DNA from: Poecilobothrus nobilitatus
Taxonomy: Eukaryota; Arthropoda; Insecta; Diptera; Dolichopodidae
Length of the DNA: 64,000 nucleotides
Direction: 5' to 3'
Assembly: GCA_947095535.1 (NCBI GenBank)
Contig: OX352772.1
Coordinates: 226,813,151 to 226,877,150 of the forward strand
This document shows, in pieces, positions 20,974 through 32,105 of the stretch (position 1 is its first letter; every line of letters begins with the position of its first letter). The notes under the pieces are model-generated. The model saw nothing but the letters and a program-made list of their open reading frames with translations. It did no database searches and was not told where the DNA came from. The position numbers and the translations under genes are program-made.

Positions 20974-23900
20974 CAGCGCCGGATCGGGGGATTTCAGGGC
21001 CGGGTGCGGATTAGGTAAATGGCGCCTTCATTACTAAATATATAGAGTATAATGAAATATAAAAAATGTAGTAACTTTCAATTGCAATCCACGTTATACT
21101 ATTGTCTAACTTATATGGATACTTGTAAAAAAAAAAAAATTAAATCTGTTCTCAATATTCAAAAATATTTAAAAAAATTCAATAGAAAATGCTGTTGTAA
21201 TTATGTATAATACGTATATTAAATTGATTATACATTTACTTAAAAGAACACAACATAAAAGAAAATAATATAATTTAAATAATTCACATTTTCTAAAAGT
21301 AAAATAAATTATAAGAATAAAAATAACATTCATAGACATATCAAAAAATTAAAATATAAAAATAAATCAAATTATATTCACTTTCTTTGCTTTAATTTCG
21401 GCAAACTCTTTTATCAATTTGTCGTATTCTAAGGAACCAGAAATTTCGGATTCGATTGATATAAGAGCCAAGCCAACCAATCTCTACTGGCTCATACTTG
21501 ATGTCAATTAATTTTTAATTATTTTTAATTTAGAGAAGCTCCTTTCAGCGCTTGCTACTGTTACTGATAATGTAAGCAGGATCCTAATAGCTATAAATAA
21601 ATTTGGAAAAATATCTTCCATGTTTTGCATGCTTAGACAATTTAAAGTTTCAAGTGGAGTTAGTTTTTTGTTTATTATCACATTGAAATTTTGTATTTCT
21701 TCGCAGAGTTCTAGAGCATCAATATCGCTATCCAATGAATCCGTCAAAAACAATTGTAAATCTTTACAGAAATTTATAATATAATCTTTTGTCTGGCTCT
21801 TTAATGCAAATATATTATATAAAAATCCAAATGTATCATTGTGTTTCTTCATTTGAATAAATCTTTCTTCTAGTGAATTTATAACAACATCAATAACGAA
21901 GTAAAAGAAATTTACTTTAAAATTTTGTTGAGGATCTAATATTACGTCATCTTGTGATTCATATTCAAAAAGGCTTGCTTTACGACGAATTCGTATTTGA
22001 CTTGGATGAGGGAAATTTCTTTCGCCTTCTAAGAGATCAGCTATCTTTTTTGTTTCATTAATTACTTCAACAAATTTTTCATCTGTCCGATAACTTTTTA
22101 AAAAACTGCAAATATTTTTATGCAGATAAATGCATTCAAATACATTCAAGTTAGGACTTTGCATCATTTTGGAAACAATATTAGTTTTGGAAAGAATGTC
22201 GTGCCATAAAACTAGACTGCAAAGAAATTTAAAGCATGAAATTTGCTTAGATAAATCTTTTGCAGTAGATTGTGTTGTGCTGTCACGTGTCTTGTCTAAA
22301 TGAATTTTAACTAGAGCATCATAAATCTCTTCGATTTGAAATCTAAGGGGCGTAATAGCTGATATTCGGCTTTCCCAACGAGTTTGACAAACTGGCTTCA
22401 AATTAAGCTTTTTTACGTGTTTCTTAAGAACATGCCAACGACTAGTAGATTTCGGAAAAAATACATATAACTCTTGAATCAAATTGAAGAAATTAATTGT
22501 CATTTATCACTAGATTTAATTTGTCATTTATCACTAGATTTAAAGAATGAGACTCCGTTATAAAGACTCCGTTAAACCTTCACCGGTTGTATTAGTTAGT
22601 TAGGATTTCCATTTTTTCAGCACATTTTGTTACAAATCTTATTACAATAGACATTTGCTCTATATACCTTATATCGGGTGTACAGTCAAGTATAATGGAA
22701 TAGTATTTGTTTTTTTTACTAAACCAACTATATGATTTTTGATATTTTTTGCTATAAGGGATATAAGTTCATTCTGAATTCCATGGCTAAAATAGTGAAA
22801 AGCCGATTGTTTACTTCTAAAGTTATTTATATGTACTTTTGTACTTTTATCAAACTTTGCCAATAATTCCATTAATTTTAGAAAATTTCTGTTATTTCGA
22901 TCATATAAATTCTTACTGGATCCACGAAGAGCAAGATTTTTAGAACCAAGAAATTGTAACACAGATATTATTCGTTTCAAAATTTCTTGCCACTTACGTG
23001 TCTCAATTTCTATTAAGTTCTGATGTACATTGTCAATAGTGGTTGCGCTTTTTATTCTTAAATCTAATTCCATCCAGTATTTCGTACTTGCGAAGTGATT
23101 GGACCAAACTTCGTGCCGTTTTAAGTCACGTGATAAATGAATCCAATCTGAATTTCCACACACACTCCAGTTTGTTGTAGTTTTTGAAAGCAAAGCAAAA
23201 AACTGCATCTTTGGAGGTGGAATATACTAACCAGTGCCTAGAATACTTTTCGCCATTGGGCAATACGGCTATAATATGAAGGCGAAAAATGACGGCCTTT
23301 ATCGTCAATGGGAAAGTTAATGTCCAAAATTTGAGTAGGCGGACCTCTTTTTACCAAAACTTGTCTTATTTTATCGGTTATTGTTTGCCAGTTACCTGGA
23401 TCAGTAGGTATTTCAGATACGTTTGAAATAGAACAATTTGATGCAGATCTAGCAAAGTAACGTTATCCGATTCATCTTCAAAGCAAATCTCTTGAGCATT
23501 TGTTTCAATTGAGTCGTTGTTGGTATTTTCACTATTAGTTTCTTGATTAGCTTCATTATTTTTTTCTTTTTATTTTGTGGTTCATTTTCATTAGAATATT
23601 TGGGTATTTCACGTGAAAATGAAGCTTTGTTTAAAAAAGCGCTTAATACTCCACTTTGCTTTTTATTTTCTCTCTCCCTGAATTCTTTCTGCTTTTTAAA
23701 TTCCCAACCGGATTTATTTTTTTTAATGCTTTCTGACATAATTTAGATGTTCGTATTTTTTTTTTAAATCAAAGTTTATATTTCTCGCCGTAACTATATA
23801 TAAAATTGGTGAAATTCCTAAGTTCTAGAATTAAAAAAAACATTAAAATTGAAATTTTGGTAGCGAAAATGAATGTTTCGCTTTACCTTATTTTACGATT

Positions 23901-25207
23901 TCTCTTTCTTGTAGTAATATTATATTTTATATTAAGCACAATTGAACTAATATTCGTAGTTATATATTTATACTACTTTATAATAAACAAATATCACTGA
24001 TACTCACTGTTATTGACTTTTGTCTTTTTAAAATAGTACAAGCTGATTATCTATAATTATAATGTAGAAGGTTTCAGCCATACACTACGTATTAGACATT
24101 CCCCAAACCTTCGCTAAGTTTTGAATACAAGTACGTATATTTTTTATACGATTTTTGTATTACAAAACTTATAATAATAATAAATACACATTATTATGTT
24201 TCATAGTATTGATCCATAAGTAACCTATAAGTGTAATTACTAATTAAATAATATCTACAATAAAAATACATAATAAAATTCCACATAATAAAAAACAAAT
24301 ATATAAAACTAAATGTATATACTGTATATATACTTAGCGTGTTGTCAAATAGAAATTAAAAAAAAACAAATTTATGCATTGCATATGCATTGAAAATATT
24401 GTGATGAATGATATTGATTGAGATTCTCGCTATATTTATTTTCATAGATTGCCTTGGTTTGATTGCTTTTATTTTGAATATTTTTTTAAAACCGTTAAAT
24501 TTAAATATTTATAAAGTGTATGTATGATGTAAATTTAGAAAGTGTCTCTTTGAGATTACGTACACAGGGTAAAGGACACAGGGCTACCGGGCCCCTAGTT
24601 AAATATAAAATTAAATATGTTTATTAAATTTTTTCACATTAAGATATTTTTCAAAATTAATTATTATTATATATAGATATTTTCACTTTAACAAATATTT
24701 TTCACTGATTCTTACTAATTGCATTCTTTTTCTAATTATATAGCAAGATAATTAATCAAAATGGGATTTGGTACATTGTAATTATTTCCATGACAACAAA
24801 GAAAAAGAAAAGAATAACTAAAATCATGTGAACTGCGTATTAAGTTTAAATCTTGAGTGTTAAATGTTGTAATACAAAAATAAAAATATTAGAGTTATTT
24901 GTTAATGTGAAATGTAGATGAAGGACCAGTGAAGGTGGAGCACTCCTTTGACTATTTAAATCTAGGTACCAATATGTATTATGTATATTAAAAAAAAAAT
25001 TAGGCGCATTCATATTTATACATAATCATATAAGAGAAAGTAAAAAAAATTTTCCTTCAAAATGAAAAGAAAATAAAAATGAAAAGGCGCACGAAATTAC
25101 ATGAAAAAGCGCTCTTTGTCTCCAGTATTTGTTTAAAATTTTAGCGCCTTTTTAATGTCGGCGCTGGGTGCGGCGGATCCATTGCACCCAAGGTTTAACC
25201 TCCCCTG
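20974..25207 (-). mobile_element. hAT DNA transposon, ZMYM1-like transposase family
   Basis: The element is 4234 bp, flanked by perfect ATTGTAAG duplications. Its ends are CAGCGCCGGATCGGGGG (left) and, inverted from the right, CAGGGGAGGTTAAACC; both start with CAG and carry a nearby GGGTGC and GGCGCC, a diverged hAT-type inverted repeat. The transposase gene is on the minus strand at 21507-23739. The 1.47 kb from 23740 to 25207 has no convincing gene and would hold the promoter end. Several stops in the gene show that it is non-autonomous now. Confidence 0.88.
21507..23739 (-). pseudogene. hAT transposase, zinc finger MYM-type protein 1-like
   Basis: Minus-strand frames in order: 23739-23449, a basic N-terminus (MSESIKKNKSGWEF); about 23308-23126, remnants of a TTF-type zinc finger (LPNGEKYSRHWLVYS); 23208-22669, a DUF4371-like region (LGSKNLALRGSS, FLKLMELLAKFD, HGIQNELISLIAKNI); 22503-21507, the RNase H-like and dimerisation part (VCQTRWESRI near the start, SVTVASAERSFSKLKIIKN at the end). 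The last is the hAT dimerisation signature. The catalytic segment between the frames is broken: the reading stops soon after HPI near 22669, and about 160 bp separate it from the next frame. The product is thus a split pseudogene. Confidence 0.85.
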
Positions 25208-25215
25208 ATTGTAAG
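25208..25215. repeat. Target site duplication of the hAT element (right)
   Basis: ATTGTAAG, matching 20966-20973. Only nine bases separate it from the left end of Polinton 1 at 25225. Confidence 0.88.
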
Positions 25216-25224
25216 TAGACTTAC

Positions 25225-25558
25225 GTAGTGTAGCTATGACAGTTCTGTGACAATTTATTGAAATGCCGTCGGCAAAACATAAAAATTTTTTTGAAATGCC
25301 GTCGGCAAAAAACATAAGATTTCAAAAAATATTTTTTTCTTATCTGTATTAATGAGTATACAATTTTTCTTTTGTTAATATACAAAGAAAAAACAACAAA
25401 AAAAAATTCTTATCATGAAAAAAGAAAAATATATAGTTGAAAAATAACAGAATTAGAAAAATTTATATGTTGTATTTAGCATGCCCATACAAACTTTAAA
25501 ATATCTAAAAAAATAAATAGAAACCAGAAATGACGTCAGGGGATTCCGTTTGTTAATA
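25225..25558 (+). repeat. Left terminal inverted repeat of Polinton 1
   Basis: Starts GTAGTGTAGCTATGACAGTT and matches the reverse complement of 45845-46178 with scattered differences. Inside it GAAATGCCGTCGGCAAAA occurs twice in tandem (about 25259 and 25296), followed by an AT-rich part. Polinton ends are bound by the integrase and, by analogy with protein-primed genomes, are where replication would start. Confidence 0.9.
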
Positions 25559-25756
25559 TAAAAAACGAATTATATACATACTACAAATTTTTTCTTGAAA
25601 TTTCTTCACAATTTTAGCTAATCGTAATAGACATTATTATCTAAAAAAAAAAAAAAAAATAAATAAAAAGCAAAAAATGACTATAAATTACTGTAAAAAT
25701 TTTTAATATACTGTAAAAATTTAGTTAATATTCTAACATTGAATTAATAAGTAATA

Positions 25757-26519
25757 ATGGCTAGCGCGGAAATTCTTGTTAAAAAAATAAAATGTTTAAT
25801 TCCAAAGGCTGAATAACGAAAAATAAACGTAAATGCAAAAAATATATTAATAAGTGCAATAAATACATTAAAAAATTAAAAAAGCTATTAACAACTGTGA
25901 ATAAATCAAATAAAAAATTTAAAATAATTAACTCACTAGCTCTTTCCAAAGATATAAATGTAAATTAAAACAAATAGCATTTATTAAAAATCAAAGTGTA
26001 TATAAAAGCAAAAAAATCAAATGTAAGATAATAAATAGCGCGTTTAAAAGTCGAAAACAAACCTTTGTTATAATAAATGTGCTTATAAAAGATCCAATAA
26101 ATTTTATATCCTTATGTGAGAAAAAGTTTTATAAGAATGTTAAAAAAATTTTAAATAATGAACCCTTTGTTAAAGCAAGTGCAGTATTTTGTGGAAATTT
26201 TATTAAAAGTTTGACTAATGATTTGATTAAAGATTATAAATATATAAATACTAAAAATAATATAATATCAAGAGACACTGACTTAAAAAAATGGTATAAA
26301 GAGTGCATAAAAGAAGTTATTTTAAAAAATTAAGAGGAGTTTCAAGAAAGGGATAGTGGTTGGGCTTTAAAACAAGCTATAAATTTAGTTTTAAATATAA
26401 ATTATTATAGACCTCAAAGTGGATCAACATATATTAATTTACCTAATATAATTCAAAATAAAAAAACGTGTATAAATATTGAAAATAAAGATGATTATTG
26501 TTTTGCGTGGGCAATAGTA
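25757..26519 (+). pseudogene. Polinton 1 DNA polymerase B, N-terminal segment
   Basis: The plus strand opens with MASAEILVKKIKCLIPKAE at 25757 and then stops. From about 26060 a long frame follows (LIKDPINFISLCEKKF, W.KECIKEV), a TAA at 26331-26333, and EEFQERDSGWALKQAINL with YINLPNIIQNKKTCINI and DDYCFAWAIV. The EFQE.DSGWAL and CF.WA blocks are conserved at the N-terminus of Polinton pPolB. The gene should continue into the exonuclease domain, but at 26519 the sequence switches to an inverted segment. The same TAA is present in the duplicated arm at 27967-28304, so the stop came first. Confidence 0.8.
26181..26519 (+). repeat. Arm 1 of a 338-bp inverted repeat in the polymerase gene
   Basis: Almost identical to the reverse complement of 27967-28304. 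The two arms enclose the inverted polymerase segment 26520-27966. The few differences include one base in the KKW.KEC codons. Confidence 0.9.
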
Positions 26520-27986
26520 TATGAACTTTCATATAAATATCACTATATCGACCTAGATTTTGTATTTGAAATTCTTCCCAAACATTTTTAGCATGTTCGT
26601 AGTTTTCACAACTTATATGGCTTTTATTTAAGGAACTGTAAAATTGTTCTTTTGCGGGTAGCTGAGTTTCATCTAAGTTTGACCAGTTTTTAATGTATTC
26701 ATACGGAAAAACGTCTTTTCTAGTTAACAGTTTCAATTTATTTTCATTTATACCTGGAAATGAAGAATTCTTTTTTCACTTAAATAAGAAGATAATTTAT
26801 CTAATGATGTAGCCATGAAACGAAATGAATCAATAAATTTAAATATTATTTTACTGTTTTTTATATATTTATTTATAGCTATATAATTTTCAGTGTTACT
26901 TGGTATTATTTTGATTTGTCCATCGATACTATTAGATATATCCATTATAAGTAAGTGAGCATCATATTCAGTTAAATTGTGGAAACAATTGGAATTGTAT
27001 GTGAATCTTTATAGTTTAGGTTACATGCTTGATGTGCCGGCCCTCTATAATGACTAGTTAAATGACAATGAGCATTTACTTTTACGTCAGTTTCATTAAA
27101 TATTTTTTCGCATATATGACATATATTACATAAATAAAATTCTTCTATCTGTGTTTGCGTTAGTGTTTCCATTGAATATGAATTAAGGAAAATTTTTTCA
27201 ACTTCATACGCAATTTGTTCTAATTCTTTAGCAAACAATTTAGCACAATTAAAACCTCTATAGTTTGAATAAAAGCATAATGAGTCATCGTAAGAAGTTT
27301 TGAAATAAAAGCCAACACTAAACGCTTTATGCTCCTGATATTGTTTTGTATTTCGCATTATTTTAGACATTGGCTTAAGTAGACATTCGAAATCTGCATG
27401 TATTATAAATCGTACTCGTTCTTTTTTTTAAAGTTCTCAAATTTTATAGTTTTATTTTTTGGAAAACTAATCTTATACTCGTTGAAATTTTTACAATTTT
27501 CCAAATGATTTTCCAATTTAGCATTATTATAAAAAAAATTAAGACATCTATCGCAAATAAATTTCTTTCCATCATGTTTTGATACTTGTTTAGATGTCTA
27601 GAAAGATCTTTAATCCAAACATAATGATAAAATATTGATTCATCATTGTCATCAACACCATCAAGATTATCAGGGTCCTCATCTATGACATCATCATATC
27701 TATTCTGAATTAATAATAGATTTACGTGTTGTTCTTCTTTATTTTGAGTTAATCTAGTTGGTAAAACTTTAAAAATTTTGTTAATTTTAGTAAGTTCGTA
27801 TATGTTAACACTTATTTTATTCATATCTTCAAATTTTTTGATATCTCTTCTAGATACTGGAAAATTAATTTTATCCAATTTCAAAACAGAAGAGTAATGC
27901 GGATAACTAGTTGTACGTTTTGAATTTAAACCGGATGATTTTGTAACTTTTGTAAAAAGGCTGACACTATTGCCCACGCAAAACAA
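26518..27986 (-). pseudogene. Polinton 1 DNA polymerase B, zinc-finger and exonuclease segment, inverted
   Basis: On the minus strand, after the arm copy (28304-27967), the reading continues through SSYPHYSSVL-like text (here TSYPHYSSVLKL), VSRRDIKKFEDMNKISVNIY, a zinc-finger-like piece around 27530, HADFECLLKPM near 27390 (the exonuclease I region), CHICEKIF...AHCHLTSHYRGPAHQACN (a Cys-His cluster usual in Polinton pPolB), then DAHLLIMDISN, FKFIDSFRFM (exonuclease II region) and YSDIYMKVHIL (exonuclease III). Two frame changes lie near 27975 and 27440. The order is correct for pPolB but the block is flipped relative to both the N-terminal and polymerase-domain segments. Confidence 0.82.
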
Positions 27987-28304
27987 TAATCATCTTTATT
28001 TTCAATATTTATACACGTTTTTTTATTTTGAATTATATTAGGTAAATTAATATATGTTGATCCACTTTGAGGTCTATAATAATTTATATTTAAAACTAAA
28101 TTTATAGCTTGTTTTAAAGCCCAACCACTATCCCTTTCTTGAAACTCCTCTTAATTTTTTAAAATAACTTCTTTTATGCACTCTTTATTCCATTTTTTTA
28201 AGTCAGTGTCTCTTGATATTATATTATTTTTAGTATTTATATATTTATAATCTTTAATCAAATCATTAGTCAAACTTTTAATAAAATTTCCACAAAATAC
28301 TGCT
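27967..28304 (-). repeat. Arm 2 of the inverted repeat in the polymerase gene
   Basis: Reverse-complement copy of 26181-26519, including the in-frame TAA. Its outer edge at 28304 is exactly where the plus-strand polymerase reading resumes (LADVFENF). Confidence 0.9.
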
Positions 28305-29840
28305 TGCAGATGTATTCGAAAATTTTAGAGAAGGTTGCATAAACAATTATGGATTAGATGCAGCTCACTATTTTACTATACCAGGTTTAGCATGGGACGC
28401 TATGTTAAAATATACTAGCATAGAAATTGATTTAATAGATGATGTTGATATGCTATTATTTATTAAAAAAGGCGTTAGAGGTGGACTTACTCAATGTTCT
28501 AAAAGATATGCTAAAGCCAATAATAAATATCTTTCCGATTATGATGAAAAAGAAGATTCAAAATATCTGATGTACTATGATATAATGCTATGTACTCGTG
28601 AGCTATGACTCAATATTTGCTTTATAAGAACCTTCAATGGGATGATAATGTTAATAACTTAGATTTTAATATTCCATATGATTCAGAATACGGATATATT
28701 TTAGAAGTAGACCTCGAGTATCCAGTTAATATTCATGATAAGCATAAAGATCTTCCCGTGGCACCAGAAAAATGTTCCCCATCAGGTTTCAAAGAAACGA
28801 AAATGTTAGCAACACTATTTAATAAAAAGAATTATGTTCTACATTACATTAATTTAAAACAATATTCACATGAAGGTTTGAAATTAACTAAAATACATCG
28901 CGCTATTAAATTTCAGCAGAGCGTTTGGATGAGGCCATTTATTGAATTAAATGTAAATTTGAGAAAAAATTCAAAGAATGATTTTGAAAAAAATTTATTT
29001 AAATTAATATGTAATGCTATTTTCGGAAAAACTATGTAAAATGTTCGTCTCCGAGGAGATATAAGGCTTGTTTCATACTGGAAAGGACGTTATGGAGCTG
29101 AATCTTTAATTTGAAAACCTAATTTTCATTCTCGTAAAATTTTTAATGAAAATTTAGCTGCAATTAAATTATTGAAAACAGAAGTAATCTTCGATAAACC
29201 AGTTTATATTGGAATGACAATTCTTGATATATCTAAAACAAAATTGTATGAATTTCATTATAATTATATGCAAAAAAAATATGATAATAATTGTCAACTA
29301 TGCTATACAGATAATGATTCTTTGATATATAGTATTCAAACAGATGATGTTTATAAGGATATTATACAAGATATAAATCAATTGATACATCTAAATATCC
29401 TAATAATAATTTATATGGAATACCGCAATTAAATAAAAAAATTTCTGGATTAATGAAAGACGAAAATTGTGGTAAACTAATGAATCAATTTGTTGGTCTA
29501 CGCGCAAAAATGTATGCTGTTAAAACCCTAAATAAAGACTTTCAACCTGAAGTACCAAAAAAAGCAAAAGGAGTTAAAAATATTGTTTTAAAAATGAAAT
29601 AACTTTTGAAGATTATAAAATTTGTCCTGATCAAAATTTTGAGTATACACATGAACAAAGTAATATCAGATCTCAAAATCATAAACTCTTTACTTGTTGC
29701 AAAAAAAAATTACATTAAGTCCTTTTGATAACAAGAGATATTTGATTCCAAATTCATTTAATACATTACCATGGGATCATCATCATCATATTAATGTAAA
29801 TAAAAAAAAATTGAAAAAAAATAAAAATAAAAAAACATAA
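28305..29840 (+). pseudogene. Polinton 1 DNA polymerase B, polymerase domain
   Basis: The plus strand resumes with ADVFENFREGC and GLAWDAMLKYTSIEI, then YLMYYD where motif A begins (the frame shifts within it near 28590), NLFKLICNAIFGKTM (motif B) and LCYTDNDSLIY (motif C, YxDxDS form). The C-terminal part with LNKKISGLMKDENCG and LRAKMYAV is in a further frame, ending at 29840. Protein-primed polymerases of this family replicate the element from its ends. Frame changes near 28590, 29040 and 29400 and the upstream inversion make it non-functional. All three catalytic motifs remain recognisable. Confidence 0.88.
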
Positions 29841-29879
29841 AGTATAATTAAGTTCTAATTTAATTTTTATTATAATTCT

Positions 29880-30304
29880 TTAATTACAGAATATCATTTT
29901 TTTTAGCATTTTCTTTAAAATGCCAGGTTTTAATACTTTACAAATAATATTTATATCTCCACAAATTATGCAAACTGGTCCATTATCTTCCATAAAATCT
30001 TCTGCATCATGTTTATTACCAAATTCTGCTGTTGCATAAAATTCAACAAATGTACCTTTCCATGTTTTAGTTTTGTTTTTTTCAATTTCTTCAAAACATT
30101 CAAAACAATATACATTTGCATGAGGTGTTTCGAAACAAATGTTTTTGAATTCTTCTCCACAGTCAAATATAAAATATGGTAAATCATAAAACTGATAACA
30201 CAAATGAAATAATTTTCCAGTACTGTTCATGGAAAAAGGTGAAAATCATTTGGAAATCCTTCAGCTTTATATCCCATCCGTAAAAGTTCACTTTTTTTAA
30301 ACAT
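29880..30304 (-). pseudogene. Small cysteine-rich Polinton protein, frameshifted
   Basis: The first ATG at 30304 gives MFKKSELLRMGYKAEGFPND and the frame is lost near 30228. The reading continues in another frame with FIFDCGEEF, NVYCFECFEEIEK and GPVCIICGD, so there are C-x2-C pairs (CFEC and CIIC), likely a zinc-binding fold. I do not recognise a function. It sits convergent to the polymerase gene with about 40 bp between the stops, a compact layout usual in Polintons. Confidence 0.5.
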
Positions 30305-30702
30305 AATTTTTTTTTAATTAATAATACTCAATTACTGAAAGTTTAAAATTAACTAATATAATGAAATGTAGATGATTCTTATTGATTAAAACTTTATTTA
30401 ATTGTTTTTAAAAAATTCTTAAAATAACTAAACTAATGAAATTTGAAATTGAATAAAGCTTTCTTTAATTGTTAGAATATGAAGACTATAAAACCACATA
30501 CATGCCTTTTTATTATTAGAAAAATATTTAATATTAAAAACCTTATAGAATGAATATTTTTAGAAGCTTTTGTTCTTATCAATAAAAAATATAAAAAGTA
30601 TTTCTTAAAAGATTCATTCTACAAAATTTCAATTTATTATTATTATTAATTGTATTTTCAACGAGTAAACAACTTTAACTTCAATTTAGCAACAACTTAA
30701 CA
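30305..30702. other. Divergent intergenic region
   Basis: About 400 bp of AT-rich sequence between the minus-strand cysteine-rich gene and the plus-strand small frame at 30703. Being between divergent starts it is a candidate promoter region, but I see no defined element. Confidence 0.35.
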
Positions 30703-30949
30703 ATGAACACAAGCAGAGCAGAAAAAAGAAATGTTGGCGATGATGATGGTGATAGATCACATGGTGGAAAACGTACAAAAATAGCAACGTTCTAGCTCTA
30801 CTTCCTCCTCTGACGAAATGAGTGATGACGACATTATGGAGTTAATAAGTGATATTAATGATGTCCAACCATCATTTAAAAAATATTTCGCGATTTCCTT
30901 ATTAAAAGAGAACAAGGAGTATAATAAAATTTACACCAAAACTGATTAA
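30703..30949 (+). pseudogene. Small charged protein, frameshifted
   Basis: ATG at 30703 begins MNTSRAEKRNVGDDDGD, followed by SHGGKRTKIATF and a stop at about 30795. A shifted frame then gives SSSTSSSDEMSDDDIMELIS and ISLLKENKEYNKIYTKTD to a stop at 30949. The two halves together look like one acidic, serine-rich small protein with a GGKRTK basic patch that could be a nuclear signal. I do not recognise it. Composition differs from the AT-driven Asn/Lys/Ile background, which supports past coding. Confidence 0.4.
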
Positions 30950-31462
30950 AAGTTTAAATAATAATATTTTAAGAAAAGAAATAAAATATAAATTTATAAT
31001 AACATCTAAAGAAAACAAAATTATATATTTAAAATTTTTAATTGAAAAAATATATGATTAAATAATTCACTTTTAAAATAAATTAAAATTAATAAAAAAT
31101 AAACGTTTTTATTTATATTTTTATTTTGTAGAATGAAGTATTAAAAATTAAATAAATAAATAAAAAGCAAAAAAATATTTTTCATTTTTAAATTTTTTTT
31201 ATTTTTTCTTTTAATTTACAGATTTTTAGATTATTCTTAATAAACTATTTTTTTTCCTGCTTTAGCTTTTCATATTTTATAGTTGATTTATTTTTCGGGT
31301 GATGTTGATTGTTTGATTGGATTTTTTATATAATAATATTGAAAACGCTTCTTAAGAGATTCTTTTTCTTCTCGGTCCATGATTTTGAGTTTTTATTTAT
31401 AAATCAAATCTAATACTGATACGATTTAAATATTTTGATCTGGTTAATTAATAAAATTTTGT
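30950..31462. other. AT-rich spacer without gene
   Basis: Low-complexity AT sequence. No open frame with recognisable content on either strand. Confidence 0.5.
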
Positions 31463-31930
31463 TTAGATCAGCAATTGCATTAAATAAACATTTTCTAATG
31501 AACAAACACCAACATGATTAAATGAACATCTTTTTAGGCAACAAATTTGTTGATTTTTCAATATTTTGAGACTTGTAGAATCACGATTATTCAAATCATG
31601 AATATTAGTGTTTTTTAATATATTAGTAATCCAATACTGTTTTTCTTCTCCTTTAACAAAAATTTTTGTTTGAATGGATATAAAAAATTTTAAAAAATTG
31701 ATGATATCACAAAAATGTGTTTTACCATCAGACCACTGCAAACCATGATGGTTTTTAGTGAGCCATTTATTAGTGCATTTTGCTTTTATATCTAAATTAT
31801 GATAACCATAAGGTGATTTTATTATAAAATGCTGAATTTCATTATTTGATGAAAGAATAGCAATTTCTTTTAAAATAAATTTATTGTTATTGTCTCGAAA
31901 ACCTTGTATATCAATGATTACATATTCCAT
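31463..31930 (-). CDS. Polinton-conserved exonuclease-like protein (DEDD-type fold suspected)
   Basis: A 155-residue frame beginning MEYVIIDIQGFRD with FILKEIAIL, then KNHHGLQWSDG, IFVKGEEKQYW and paired cysteines (QICCLKRC) near the end. The start resembles the first beta strand of DEDD exonucleases (an Asp after a hydrophobic run, then KEIA), but the usual DxE is D-x-Q, so activity is doubtful. A related protein begins the minus strand of Polinton 2 at 53810. Finding it in two distinct lineages marks it as a core accessory gene. Similar arthropod and cnidarian proteins are known to me only as uncharacterised. The fold call is inference. Confidence 0.6.
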   Translation of the reverse strand: MEYVIIDIQGFRDNNNKFILKEIAILSSNNEIQHFIIKSPYGYHNLDIKAKCTNKWLTKNHHGLQWSDGKTHFCDIINFLKFFISIQTKIFVKGEEKQYWITNILKNTNIHDLNNRDSTSLKILKNQQICCLKRCSFNHVGVCSLENVYLMQLLI

Positions 31931-32105
31931 TTTAATTTACGTTTCAGAAGAATTCGATTGATAAAATTTTATATATTTATAAAATTTGTAAATTAAAACT
32001 TATACAATGTAATCTAATCATAAAAAATATGTTAACAATAAAATGAAGGAATTTCAATAACACAGCAAAATTCTAAGTTAATAAATTTTATTTTCATTCA
32101 TATAT

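Noticed and set aside
23806..24000. Hydrophobic frame inside the hAT 5' region resembling a membrane protein
   Set aside because: AT-rich Ile/Leu/Phe/Tyr composition arises by chance here; no homology or packed neighbours.
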